64,000 bases of DNA. Source: Mimachlamys varia. Its lineage: Eukaryota; Mollusca; Bivalvia; Pectinida; Pectinidae. This document shows positions 37,101 to 46,760 of this stretch, one piece after another (the first letter of the stretch is position 1; the number at the start of each line of letters is the position of its first letter). Under the pieces are notes generated by a model, which saw only the letters and a list, made by a program, of their open reading frames with translations, was not told the DNA's origin and did no database searches. The stretch covers positions 32,424,229 to 32,488,228 of the forward strand of contig OX392533.1 in NCBI GenBank assembly GCA_947623455.1, given 5' to 3'. Made by a program: the position numbers and the translations under genes.

Positions 37101-40100
37101 TAGGGAAGGGCAGATAACCGAGTCATCCTTGCAGAGAAAACATGGTCCTTTAGTTTCAGGTATTCGCTTCTCGACAACGTTCCGAATATTTCCTGCAAAA
37201 AAAATCAAAGTACTGAAATTACGGTAGCGTTAAACTTCAGGTTCCCAATTTAAGAAACTTATTTATCCAATCTGATTTAAATCATATCTTGATCTCCACG
37301 CCGTTCCGTTAACTTCTCTCTTCAGCGATAAGCCTTGTAAAACAAAGTGAGAACACGGATTTGTATTTTAATCAGATTGATTATTTATCAAGATTAAATA
37401 ACGGATATGTGTCAGCTTAGTGATTGCAACATATGAATAATAATGACATCATTCCACCAACATCAGCCTACCGCTTTGTAAATTTCTTAATCCCCGCCAG
37501 GTTCACAATACCACCCGAAAAGAACTTTCTGATACGGTACAAATTTAAACAAAAACAAAAGGAAGGTAATGACATAAAATACAAATGTTAACATTGAAAA
37601 TTTTAAAGGACCAATAGACGTAACTTCAGGAATTTCTTCCGTCATTCTTAAAAATTCTGAAAAAAATCCAGTTGATAACCATGCAAAAATAAGCCCAAAA
37701 CGAAGTAAACTGAGCGGTAACTAACAAGACATTTCTGACAGAAAAATCCAAAGAATTGAAAATAATTCAGGTGTTACCCACTTCAACAAAAAAACCGAAG
37801 TTAGAAGACAGTTCAAAAGAATGAATGTTTACAAATATCGAGTTTCAACTGCTGTTGTAACGGCAACCGCGTAAGAATTCATCTTGGATATTACTGATAT
37901 CAGTTAATCCTAACTAAATCTCTAAATATAATAAGTTATCAGACTCGATTTTCGTTTCAAGTTACGTATATTGGGTCTTTATGCTGAATGAAAAGAAAAA
38001 ACAATAAAATAATACGTACCACAGAACTCGTCTCGTCCGTTGCGGCAGTCTGTACGTCCGTCACAAACATGGTCGGATTGGATACACTGAACTGGGGAAC
38101 ACTCAAAGGAACTGCTGTTGCACCTAACTGTTGGAAATATCAGTTAATGCTATTTGATTTAAAAACAGTATTCATTTTTTCTGGTAAAATCTGCTAAACA
38201 CGGCACGTAAACAGAAACAACTTCTACTTTCAAATGCGCAAGTCTTGTGGACAACAAATAATTACAAAAGATGACGTAACACACAGATGTGCTGCACCTT
38301 TTAAATTTGGTAATAGATACAGCATGCCGAAAAATGAATTAAACTGCACCAGGCAGCTGTTTCGTCCTCCTAGGACTCTTCAGTGATGCTAGGGGCCAAA
38401 AGGTGGGAATCCAAAATCTCTAAACTAATGTAGAACAAGAAGGGTCAGGTGCGTAAAACCCCTTTAACTTATGAATTCAAAATAAAATAAAACTAGCTCT
38501 GAATAATTTCAAATCGTGTACTACGAAAATGTGTATATTATGTTCCGTGCCACTACTCAAATGAGATTAACTGTTGCTATGGAGGCTCAAACAAACCCCG
38601 GGGACTAAAATATCCACCAGTTGAGTCTGCCACCCTCTACCATTAAAGATGACGTAACACACACATGTGCTGCACCTTTTAAATTTAGTAATACATACAG
38701 CATACGTTCTGCATTAATGCCAAAAGTAATGTTGGGCAAAGGGGTTGGTTTTATTAAATTTAACTTTCTTTCAATTGCAAATGTCATTTGAAGGCATGCT
38801 TCCACCTGTGTTGTCTAGAATGGAATTAAATTGGAACTACAGATTTATGCACTTTGATTTGTCTCGGGTGGGGGTCAGATCCAACATCCTCCCTCAATGT
38901 CCAACTGAGACAGAAAGAAGGACAAAGTTGATAGGGATATGATATAAGTAATAATTAATTCATCAAAAACAAATAACTTAACACATGACTATCTTTCTCA
39001 ATAAACACTTACCATCTGGATATGCTTCAATGAGGAGTTCGCCCGTAATCGTTCGTTGGTTGGTGACGTACACCATCCACATATAGTTCTCTCGGGATAT
39101 GATTTCTAAACCGCGTACCAGGTTGCAAAATTTGTATGAAGTCATAGAAACCATATCCAATCGATACTTGTCATTGCCAATATGAAAGTAACTTTGATCA
39201 CAACCGGAATACTGGGGAATATATTGGACGTTCACTTGTAAACGATAGCCTAGCGATGTCTCAACGTGAACTTGACATTTTCGGTAACGTAAGCTATCAA
39301 GCTTTTGTTGTAAAATCTTTACAGTTCGGTTTTCTGTTCCACTTAGCGGTTGTATAACATCTTTGTCATCACTGCTTATGTATTTAAGGATGTATTTTTC
39401 CTGGTTCGAAATGTGAATTGTGTCCCCACAGAAAACTGTATCTGGAACAGAAGATAAACCTGAATTTAAGAACAGAACTAAACATTTTAGCACATTGGTC
39501 AAACGGCTTCTTTTACGTTATTGAAGGATGGGTTTTATCATCAATAATGGTTTGGCTTTCATTTGTTTAACGTCCTGTTAACAATTATGTCCCATGTGTT
39601 GTTCAAGAGTGTACGTATTTTGTAGAGAGAGTTTTATTTAGCACCGACTCGCATAAAATCAGCGACAAATACCTCAATATTTATCATAAGAGCGTACATG
39701 TACCTCAGGCGCTCGAGCGAAGCTCGTGAATGGTAACACAAGCGTGCGTAGGCAGAGTTGCTTACCCTTACCCTTTTTTTTGATAGAAATACAGATCCTC
39801 AGTTTGACAACACCCCACAAGGGATCATATTCTAGTGACCTTGACACGTTGATCGAATTGTCTTATTGATAACAGTTGTTGTTGTTACTTTTAATGACAG
39901 TTGACGTAGTAATCTGTATGTAAACTTGTCGTGACGAAATGACGCAGATAGGATCATTAGAGTACACAAGCTGTTTCACTCACAAACATTCCCATTCAAG
40001 ATTCTGGAAGCATTAATTTGATTGGCTAATGAAAAGTTCATCCGGACCTCTGATGTGATATCGTCGGATCCTATGTAACAGGAGAGTAACGAAGAGAGTT

Positions 40101-43100
40101 TCGTATTTTAATCAGACTGCAACTATTAACTCACTCGTTGTGTTCTGCTTTGGGCATTCGGCAGTATACTTCAGTGTTGTAGCACTTCGGCAAACGATCC
40201 GGCCTTACACAAACATATCGCAGTCACCCAAATACTCGTGCATCCAAATAGCATACATCGGGAGGCCGTCCTCACATGACGTTTGATGTTAATAGGACGT
40301 AAAGACAACCAAACTGAACCAAACAGGATTGTTCCGAGTGCATGTACCCACAATTTAACGAACATCTTTCATCTGCTGTGCACGTCGATGCGGTTTCCGC
40401 GGCGGTGTACCCTCGACATGCGACTCATTAACAGCAATGTCTTTCATAGCCGAAATGTCACCAACATTTCTGCGTATAAACGGTTAATAGCATGACGTAG
40501 AATGTAGCCTAAATAGAGATTTGTTGGTGTGAAACTTTCGCATTCTCCCTGACGAAGTTAAAAAAAATGTTTTCTTTCAGTGAACAAAATCAGATTCTCC
40601 CCTCGGAGACTCCATGCCGAGATGCGAAAGTAAACTTTGACAAACAACACGTCACTGTAAGTAGATCGATGTACCCTATAAAACTTAATACAATTGTATG
40701 ACTTACTTTGGTCTAATCCGGTTGCCAATATCATTCCTACAGCCGACATCACCGACGATGCTGGAAGGAAAATTAAAACAAAAAAATCATCTCATTACTA
40801 AATTCTTCTGTATAACGTTCAGTAGGTCTGGTTTGGTTTATTTTTGGTTATCGTTTTATTAACTAAAGTCATTTAAGGACGTTAAACGGCCACAGTTTGT
40901 TAGGATTGCTTAATAAATGCCCCCTTAGTTTTTAGGATTGTTCATAAAATGTAAATGGCCGGCAATCTTGGATTTTGACCGTTCGCTGTCACTAGGCCTA
41001 GTTCATGAAAAATACAGGACGTAACTTCGTAAGGCTATTATACCTGCTGCCCTTTTAATAGTTCGTAAAAGGCAAATCCATTTGGAATTTTTGTTTGTTT
41101 GTAACTTTCTTATTCCTAATATCTTCCTTGACATCGCCTCATTTTTGGCCTTTAGTTGAGCGTTCGCCCCTGTTATTTCGTCACATCATTCCAAATAAAC
41201 ATTTTGGTGACGTAATGACTTAACGTACACATTCGATTATGCTAGTTTTGTCGCTTCAAAAATCCACAATTAAGATTCTCAATCTGATTAAAATCATATC
41301 TTGATCTCCGCGCCGTTCCGTAAACTTCTCTCTGCTGCGTTAAGATCTGAGAAAATCCCATAGGGGGTTATGTTCCGATGACTTTTTGCATTAGCTAATC
41401 AAATTACTACTGTCAGAATCTTGACAGTGACATTTTGAGGCGACAAAACTTGCATAATCGCATTTTTCCGTTCAGTCACTTCGTCACTAAAAAGTTCATT
41501 TGGAATTATGTGACGAAATGGCTTGCTGCAAGATGACAGGTCATTGGAAAGATATTTTAAGTAATGTTATGATCTGAACGTGACCTCTTATGGGATGTTG
41601 ATAGATCCTTGTAAAACGGAGTGAGAACAATGATCTGTATTTTGATCAGATTGTAAGATTATGAGATTATGAAAGTAGTAATTTCATTGGCTAATGGAAA
41701 AGGTCATCTGAACGTGACCCCCTATGGGCATTCGGAACACCTCGGGTATTCTTTTCCAGAATATACTTCGCATGTACTACTACCAAAGTCGCCATGTTGG
41801 ATCCACTTTCCCTGGGACCAGTTTTCAAAATGGCGACCTCCATGTACAAGTGCAATAGAGAAGATATCTGAGATTTAACGTGTATATACCACTGACATGA
41901 ATGGTAGAAAACTCGGTTTGTTGAACTGTACTTTTTAATCAATGAACCATTACCACGTAACATTGTGACCGGTTCTGTGATAAATGTTTATCGTTTTTGT
42001 TTAGGTTCCCATCTTACCGTATTAACTTTATCAATAATTTCAAAACAATCGTGCATAGACCCAACGCCAGCCTCACAGTGTAAATATCATACAACAGCGG
42101 AATATATATTTACATCTGTTGAAAAACTCGGCAATGTACATGTGAATTTAAATATTAATGATGGAACTAAGTCAAATTATAAACGTTCTGCCAAAACTCC
42201 ACCATCAGAACTACGACGACAGTGGAAGTCTAATACAATAGCAGATGATATCGTAAAATCTGTTGAGAAATTAAAACGAATCAAAATTACCTGCGATGAA
42301 GACAGATCAACAACACGGAAACAAATACATTTTAATCACGAGTATGTTAAATGTCTTGAGTGTAACCCAGAACCCATCACTCGAAGGAACCAAAGGAGTC
42401 GCATGCATTAGATCCATTACTAATCTTTTATTTTTATCCAGACCAATCTATTCCCTCTTATACATAGATGAATATTAGATCTGCAGTTACGTGAATTAGC
42501 CGTGAATGGCAACAGTGTTCTATTTACAAAGATGTTGACTCCCTTACCTCAAAGCATTTATTTAATGCAGCAATCCATGAAATATTGGAAAAGAAAAGTG
42601 TCCAATTTTACTGCATTTTCTTAGTCATTCCTTTTCAAATAAGGATCAGAAACCCTAATTGCCAGCATTGCCACTGTATATGCAATGATACTGCATGGCC
42701 GGAAAAGCAAAGCCTCAGCAATTCAGAGAATCTTAGACTCTTCACTTGCTATCAGATATCATGCTGACAATGAGGTTCGTAATATCATCATTTTAACAGA
42801 AATATAAATGTATCGTACAGTATGCCAGATTATATGTATATATTTACAAATAAGAAAAATCAGTTTATTTTTAATTCATTTAATTGTAATTATATGTATA
42901 TACCGAATCGGGCAAAGATTTGTTATTACTTTTATGTAACCATTTATATGTGATGATTTATCTTTGAGTTGTTTTATTTGTGCATTATAATTTTTAATTA
43001 TTACTCATTTCAGATTTGTTTTGTCACATAATGCATTTATTTCCTTTTAATTTATTTGATTTTTTATTATTTGTTTTTATCAGAAGCCATGGTTCGTTGG

Positions 43101-45733
43101 TGGAACTGGCCATATGTCACCAGCTTCAAGTATCGGAATCATTTCATTAATTATTTACGATTAATGCAATTAAACTTGAAAGAAAGAAATACATGGACTG
43201 GCAAGGTGATCCATGTCTTCGTATGACGAATCCAGCTCTGAAAGTGAATGTAGAAGATACAGCCCACTGCAGTGATCATGACCACTCAAGGGTGAAGAGG
43301 GAGTATATAAATATAAAAAATAAATAATTAAATAAATTATATAGAATATCAATTCTTGGGTACAGTTATAAATGGGCCAGCGGCTGACAAAATCGATCTT
43401 ACAACATAGCCAATGAAAGCGGAGAAACCAGGGGAATTCTGCAGTCTGATTAAAATCATATCTTGATCTCCGCGCCGTTCCGTAAACTTCTCTCTGCTGC
43501 GTTAAGATATGAGATAATCCAAAAGAGGGTCATGTCCCGATGACCTTTCGCATTAGCCAATCAAATTACTACTGGCAGAATCTTGACAGTGAAATTTTGA
43601 GGCGACAAACCTTGCATAAACACATTTTTCCGTTTAGTCATTTCGTTACCAAAAAGTTCGTGCGGAATAATGTGACGAAATGGCTTGCTGCAAGATGACA
43701 GGTCGTTGGAAAATTATTTTAGTGTTAAGTAAAGAGGCGACAAAGGTCATCTGGACGTGACCTCTTATGGGATTATGTCGGATCCTTGTAAAACGGAGTG
43801 AGAACAAGGATCTGTGTTTTAATCAGATTGGGGAATTCTGATGACGTCAACTCAGCTACATTGTACATGTTTCCCGCGCTACGGCTAAAAATAAAACTAT
43901 CGCCTGGTGTAATTATTGATCAAATACAAGAGAACTACGTCTAAAACAGAAATATTTTTGTGGGAATAAATCAAAATATATACCAATCGAATTATTTCCT
44001 GTCAATGTTTTATTTTATGATTAATTGTTTAGGCAGAATATGTTTTTCGAAGCGCAGTAGTGACAATGGGAAATCACCGGGAATCCCAACATATCCGTAC
44101 CAACGCGACACGCCGTCGATACCGTGTGAAGCTTGTTTATAAACAGTGTCCAGTTGTAAACACTGGTAATTTACAGGTAAATCATAGCGATGGATTAGTG
44201 TTTTACAACACGGCTTCCAGTTTTACTATTCCAGATGGATTTTGTACAGTCTGTGTTTCTCATGGGGATTTATTGGACGACATAGATAGAGAACTCAGTT
44301 CAAGTATTTTCCTTCTCGGCCATCTCGATCTCGTGATGTAAACAGACCAACTCATGACACAGTTACTGAACCTATCGTTAATTCCTAATCTGAGGAATCT
44401 GACGAGGAAAATGTATTATTTAACAACTCATTTATGAGTCCAGTTATACAGACTCGGATCCGAAATTTTCTACGGTCAAACCCTGTGTCAGACGAGTCCG
44501 ACGATGAGGAAGCTGAAGATGGCGGCGATAGATTAGCTGATCAAGACCATACGTGTGCCGATCGCGACCACATCAGATTTTGAAAGTCCTAATGAAACCG
44601 AGGATATTGAGCGACAAATTAACACCAGAAACGTTTTATGTCAATCTGAGTGCTTGTCTCAATTCAATCACAAAGACATCATAGCTCACTAACTGAATAT
44701 CCAATCGATGACAAATGAGTGTATGTCAGGACGTTTTAATTATGGGTGCAGGCGTGTGGTACAAGTAAAGGTGACATTACAAGGACGGGTGACAGAAAGA
44801 GACACCGATTAAAATCATATCTTGATCTCCGCGCCGTTCCGTAAACTTCTCTTTGCTGCGTTAAGATCTGAGATAATCCCATAGGGGGTCACGATGACCT
44901 TTCGCATTAGCCAATCAAATTACTACTGGCAGAATCTTGACAGTGAAATTTTGAGGTGACAAAGCTTGCATAATCGCATTTGTCCGTTTAGTCATTTCGT
45001 CACCAAAAAAGTTCATGTGGAATAATGTGACATGCTGCAAGATTACAGGTCATTGGAAAATTATTTAAGTGTCAGGTAAAGAGGCGACAAAGGTCATCTG
45101 AACGTGACCTCTTATTAGTGAGAACAAGGATTTGTATTTTAATCATCTAATAAATATATCTTAATAAATATCTACAAATAAAATTTCTCATAAATCAGTG
45201 TTGTGATCTTCCTACATGACTTATTTGAAAACAGGAGAGAGCGAATTAAGTACAAAAAATAATGATAATTAAAATTGACCGAATCTGTCAACAACAATGT
45301 CGGCGATTCGCTGATCAGGGCCGCGAGAAGCCGATTTTTTGTTGATTGAAAACGAAAGTAGTGCATAGTAATATGACGACCGATAGAAACCGTAAATTAA
45401 TTTAATATATTATTCGTAGTAAATGAAACTAATGAGGATTGAAGTAAATGAAACTAATGAAGATTGAAGGTATGTGATAAAAGCAAACCCACCCATATGT
45501 GTTGATCTGTCGAGTCGGATCGCCCTCGTTTCTTGCGCGGAGGTAAAATATCACGAGTGTGTCGCTTTGGTTAATTATTTTCGCTAAAATAGTTTATTTA
45601 ACTGCTCTCACGTCATCATCGACGAAAAGTCCGTGGAAATACATCGCTAACATATTTTAAGTAGTAGAAATTATATTACGAAGAAGGATTGACATGTGAA
45701 TAAAAACTTACCAATTAAGAATGTATATCCCAT
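34043..45733 (-). CDS. Single-pass membrane protein with CUB and LDL-receptor class A domains, 8 coding exons
   Basis: Assembled by eye from eight minus-strand exons with GT..AG introns, all in phase 1, giving 394 residues with no stop. In order: hydrophobic signal peptide (1-25, MGYTFLIASSVMSAVG.. then LATGLDQ); CUB-like domain (about 27-168, four Cys, with GYRLQVNVQY and CDQSYFHIG in the expected places); LDLa 1 (169-204, six Cys, CDGRTDC then RDE); LDLa 2 (205-266, six Cys, HCKDGSDE); a degenerate third LDLa (266-325, VCDGVQNC then REDENEC, four Cys); membrane helix (332-354, ALTVVACFLVAVLSGATLF); and a 40-residue tail, KKRH first then acidic and Thr-rich. The start ATG has A at -3 and G at +4. 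CUB plus LDLa plus one helix is the plan of NETO-like and related surface receptors; ligand and partner are not deducible. The Asp/Glu of the LDLa calcium cage are present in modules 1 and 2. Introns are loaded with transposons. Confidence 0.85.
34623..34972 (+). pseudogene. LINE reverse-transcriptase C-terminal fragment
   Basis: From about 34,660 the frame reads DETVWFTNMW, then SYRSTLAEFRLGCLPLRIET, GRLQNIPLE, then after a one-base shift near 34,893 FCPNKVENEEHFLCVCPTYE. The pattern R-x-(3)-LAxxRLGxLPLxxExGR followed by C..C/EDExHFLxxC.xY is the C-terminal zinc-knuckle end of non-LTR retrotransposon ORF2 (established knowledge). The fragment is antisense inside the last intron of the CUB/LDLa gene. 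Endonuclease and polymerase domains are absent, so it is a 5'-truncated dead copy. Class (CR1/Jockey/RTE-like) not resolved. Confidence 0.75.
35269..35361 (-). CDS. CUB/LDLa gene, exon 7 (membrane helix)
   Basis: 93 bp between ACATTACAG and GTAATT. The whole transmembrane helix, ALTVVACFLVAVLSGATLF, is followed by IYKT. The acceptor lies in the first unit of a triplicated ~100-bp tandem repeat (35,348-35,650). Confidence 0.88.
35348..35650. repeat. Triplicated ~100-bp tandem repeat across a splice acceptor
   Basis: Three units start with TATGCTGGTTCT at 35,348, 35,447 and 35,553 (periods 99 and 106). Each contains GTAAGTATACAGTATACC, CTCCAGTCARGTAAGGATAT and ACTCAAACGGGAAATAATCA. Unit 1 contains the acceptor and first 14 bases of the membrane-helix exon. 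In units 2 and 3 the acceptor AG is changed (CCTGTAATG to GATTGTAAT), so they are not usable as exon starts. Confidence 0.9.
35925..36127. repeat. Foldback related to the CAATCTGATTAAAA family
   Basis: The left arm, GATCCGACAGCATCCAATAA then GGGGTCATGTTCTGG, pairs with the right arm, CCAGAACATGACCTCTTATT then GGATGTTGTCAGATCC. The interior (GCATCAGCCAATCAAAG, CTTACAGGATCTTGA) matches the interior of the 41,280 and 43,442 elements. The terminal CAATCTG is missing. Confidence 0.7.
36367..36549 (-). CDS. CUB/LDLa gene, exon 6 (degenerate LDLa 3)
   Basis: 183 bp between TTTGTTTTAG and GTGAGA. LCYQM completes module 2. Then IQCVPH, RVCDGVQNC, DENEC, with only four Cys, so one disulfide of a normal LDLa module is missing. 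It ends in the basic stalk EEKRKG. Confidence 0.85.
37013..37192 (-). CDS. CUB/LDLa gene, exon 5 (LDLa 2)
   Basis: 180 bp between TTTTTTGCAG and GTAGGT. GPCFLCKDD, ICPSLP, MCDRIDHCKDGSDE. The sixth Cys lies just inside the next exon. The module has an unusually long loop between its third and fourth Cys. Confidence 0.85.
37268..37379. mobile_element. 112-bp MITE, CAATCTGATT family, 10-bp duplication
   Basis: CAATCTGATTTAAATCATATCTTGATCTCC (split: CAATCTGATTTAAATC, ATATCTTGATCTCC) leads in, and TTGTATTTTAATCAGATTG ends it. The flanks are CTTATTTATC and ATTATTTATC, one mismatch. It is an internally deleted version of the 389-bp copy at 43,442. It lies in the intron between exons 5 and 4 of the CUB/LDLa gene. 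Confidence 0.85.
37607..37977. mobile_element. MITE, AGGCCCAATATA family (third copy)
   Basis: It begins AGGACCAATAGACGTAAC after an intact TTAA (37,603-37,606) and ends GTTACGTATATTGGGTC, with the right target site decayed to TTTAT. The interior shares AAAAATTCTGAAAAAAATCC and GTAAGAATTCATCTTGGATA with 31,281-31,487. Confidence 0.8.
38020..38127 (-). CDS. CUB/LDLa gene, exon 4 (LDLa 1)
   Basis: 108 bp between TATTTCCAACAG and GTACGT. It encodes one canonical LDLa module with six Cys: RCNSSSFEC, VQCIQ, VCDGRTDC, RDEFC. The next possible AG, 4 bp downstream (TTAG), would break the frame, so the CAACAG acceptor is preferred. Confidence 0.88.
38267..38460 (+). repeat. Dispersed repeat shared with 19,130-19,330
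   Basis: GATGTGCTGCACCTTTT, GTTTCGTCCTCCTAGGACTC, AGAAGGGTCAGGTGCG: the reverse complement of 19,130-19,330 in the same order. It lies in the intron between exons 4 and 3 of the CUB/LDLa gene. Confidence 0.75.
38645..38705 (+). repeat. Short second fragment of the same dispersed repeat
   Basis: AAGATGACGTAACACACACA, then TGTGCTGCACCTTTTAAATT, repeats the start of 38,267-38,460 some 375 bp further on. Confidence 0.75.
39013..39441 (-). CDS. CUB/LDLa gene, exon 3 (CUB domain)
   Basis: 429 bp between CTTCTGTTCCAG and GTAAGT. A single exon encodes the whole CUB domain, from TVFCGDTIHIS to GELLIEAYPDG. Four cysteines give the usual C1-C2 and C3-C4 pairs. ENRT is a possible N-glycosylation site. 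Confidence 0.88.
39787..40119. repeat. Diverged copy, CAATCTGATTAAAA family
   Basis: It starts near GAAATACAGATCCTC and ends CGTATTTTAATCAGACTG. The interior has ATTTGATTGGCTAATG and GTGACGAAATGACGCA as in the 41,280 copy. The left terminus is lost. Confidence 0.65.
40236..40330 (-). repeat. Dispersed repeat, 'TTTGGTTTG..AACGTCC' family
   Basis: On the minus strand: TTTGGTTCAGTTTGGTTGTC, TTTACGTCCTATTAACATCA, GTGAGGACGGCCTCCC. Further short starts of the family sit at 39,549, 40,832 and 36,170. Confidence 0.65.
40707..40760 (-). CDS. CUB/LDLa gene, exon 2 (signal peptide)
   Basis: 54 bp between TTTTCCTTCCAG and GTAAGT. It encodes SSVMSAVGMILATGLDQ, the rest of the signal peptide. Signal-peptidase cleavage is likely after the ILATG region (inference). 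Confidence 0.8.
41280..41653. mobile_element. 374-bp MITE, CAATCTGATTAAAA family, 9-bp duplication
   Basis: It starts CAATCTGATTAAAATCATA and ends GTATTTTGATCAGATTG. The target duplication is TAAGATTCT / TAAGATTAT (8 of 9 identical). The interior is rich in short sub-repeats of CGTCACAAA/TTTCGTCAC type. It lies in the first intron of the CUB/LDLa gene. Confidence 0.85.
41965..42411 (+). CDS. 148-codon open frame, unknown
   Basis: The longest non-repeat frame outside named elements. The part from about codon 50 on looks protein-like and basic: KYHTTAEYIFTSVEKLGN, SELRRQWKSNTIADDIVKSV, EKLKRIKITCDE, YVKCLECNP. Two segments, 'YIFTSVEKLG' and 'DIVKSVEKLK', look like an internal duplication about 47 residues apart. 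It lies in an intron of the CUB/LDLa gene, on the opposite strand, and is probably a fragment of a repeat-encoded protein. I recognise no family. Confidence 0.3.
   Translation: MTGSVINVYRFCLGSHLTVLTLSIISKQSCIDPTPASQCKYHTTAEYIFTSVEKLGNVHVNLNINDGTKSNYKRSAKTPPSELRRQWKSNTIADDIVKSVEKLKRIKITCDEDRSTTRKQIHFNHEYVKCLECNPEPITRRNQRSRMH
43442..43830. mobile_element. 389-bp MITE, CAATCTGATTAAAA family, 10-bp duplication
   Basis: The best-preserved long copy. It starts CAGTCTGATTAAAATCATA and ends GTGTTTTAATCAGATTG. The flanking direct repeats are the identical 10-mer GGGAATTCTG (43,432-43,441 and 43,831-43,840). The sub-terminal parts differ between the ends: CTTGATCTCCGCGCCG on the left, ACGGAGTGAGAACAAGGATC on the right. 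Confidence 0.9.
44060..44800 (+). pseudogene. Decayed coding sequence of unknown family, with acidic segment
   Basis: The frame from 44,060 reads RRRYRVKLVYKQCPVVNTG, VFYNTASSFTIPDGFCTVC, LLDDIDREL. After a shift near 44,300 a second frame continues (YFPSRPSRSRDVNRPTHD), is cut by TAA at 44,386, and resumes with an acidic block, SDESDDEEAEDGG, to a TGA near 44,580. A further shift gives RNVLCQSECLSQFNHKDII and a stop near 44,690. Two or more shifts and at least two stops mark a pseudogene of roughly 220 codons. The basic-then-acidic layout suggests a DNA-binding or transposon-encoded protein, but I cannot name it. Confidence 0.5.
44805..45146. mobile_element. Truncated copy, CAATCTGATTAAAA family
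   Basis: CGATTAAAATCATATCTTGA, then CTCCGCGCCGTTCCGTAAAC, ends with AAGGATTTGTATTTTAATCA. Both termini have lost the outer CAATCTG. It is nearly identical to the interior of 43,442-43,830. Confidence 0.75.
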
Positions 45734-45783
45734 CGTTGCTAGACACGTAATACCTATTGTTGTATCAGCGACAAAATAAACAT
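45712..45783 (-). CDS. CUB/LDLa gene, exon 1 (start codon exon)
   Basis: Coding part 45,712-45,733, beginning ATGGGATATACATTC. The donor GTAAGT follows at 45,711. The exon may extend to 45,783, where ATTACAG could be an acceptor joining a 5' untranslated exon, or transcription may start nearby. The frame is open upstream of the ATG but has no earlier ATG. Confidence 0.65.
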
Positions 45784-45791
45784 CTGTAATA

Positions 45792-45963
45792 GTATGTAAC
45801 AAGTCAAGACGGATGATAAGGTATATTGTTTACACAGTATCTGAAATGTCATATCTTTAACGTTAAGTGTACATACGTATGTAACAAGTTATAACCGAGG
45901 ATAAGGTATACTGTTTACACTCAGTATCTGAAGTGTCATATCTTTAACGTTAAGTGTACATAC
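45792..45963. repeat. Tandem duplication, two ~86-bp units, just upstream of the CUB/LDLa gene start
   Basis: Units at 45,792-45,876 and 45,877-45,963 share GTATGTAACAAGT, GATAAGGTATAYTGTTTACA, GTATCTGAARTGTCATATCT and TTAACGTTAAGTGTACATAC. They lie just 5' of the first coding exon (minus-strand gene), so they could be promoter-proximal or intronic. Confidence 0.9.
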
Positions 45964-46648
45964 GTTAGATACTCACAGCAGATCAGACACAAAACAAGAT
46001 AATACAGACTAGTATACATGTATATAATAATAAACAAATCGAATTGTAAATATTTAAGATTTCAAAGTCGTTTGTGATTTAACGTCCTTGTAACCGCTGA
46101 CATCATGAGTCAGAATCTGACAACTAATATCGTTTGTAGGATCTGACAGCGACCAGTAGAAGGTCATGTGCAGATGATCTTTGTATTCACCAATCAAATC
46201 GCTGCTTACCAGATTCTGAAAGCGAAAAGCTAATTGCGATTAATATCTACACTTGCTGTTTAAGCAGAGTAAAGTAGCGAGACATACAAAAATGGCGGCG
46301 CCCAGTTCAGCGGTCTCTACGCCAAGGTGCGTGTTCTGTTTAGACATTATCTGTTTAATTTGTAGTTTTTCGTTTGTCCTTAAAGAAATAACAACTAAAG
46401 GTAAAGAAATTATCATAAAATATACAAACAAATTGTTTTATAACGCCCGGAATGATTTTCTCTTCTTCACTTCGATCCGCCGCCATTTTTGTTTGTCTAT
46501 CAAACACCGTTTACAAGGTGCATTTTGATTGGCTGTTCATTTCCAAGATATGGAAATAATAAAGGTCATCTGTACATGACCTTCCACTGATCGCTGTCCG
46601 ATCCTACACACAATAGTAATAGTGAGGATCTGTATTTTAATCAGATTG
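45964..46648. other. Intergenic; diverged CAATCTGATT-family element at its right end
   Basis: 46,090-46,648 has the family's interior (AGAATCTGACAAC, GGATCTGACAGCGACC, ACCAATCAAATCGC, GGATCTGTATTTTAATCAG) and ends in ATTTTAATCAGATTG at 46,648. The left end was not found. ATGGCGGC strings and opposite-strand frames at 46,240-46,528 look incidental. Confidence 0.5.
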
Positions 46649-46760
46649 CTGCGTAAAATCATCAAATAGGGTCACGTTCAGATGACCTTTTGCATTAGCC
46701 TATCAACCTTTTGCATTAGCCAATCCAATCAAATCACTTCTTTCAGCAAACTTGATAAAA

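Noticed and set aside
36929..37198. 89-codon minus-strand frame starting MQEIFGTLSR
   Set aside because: Wrong frame of CUB/LDLa exon 5; the LDLa cysteines are in the neighbouring frame.
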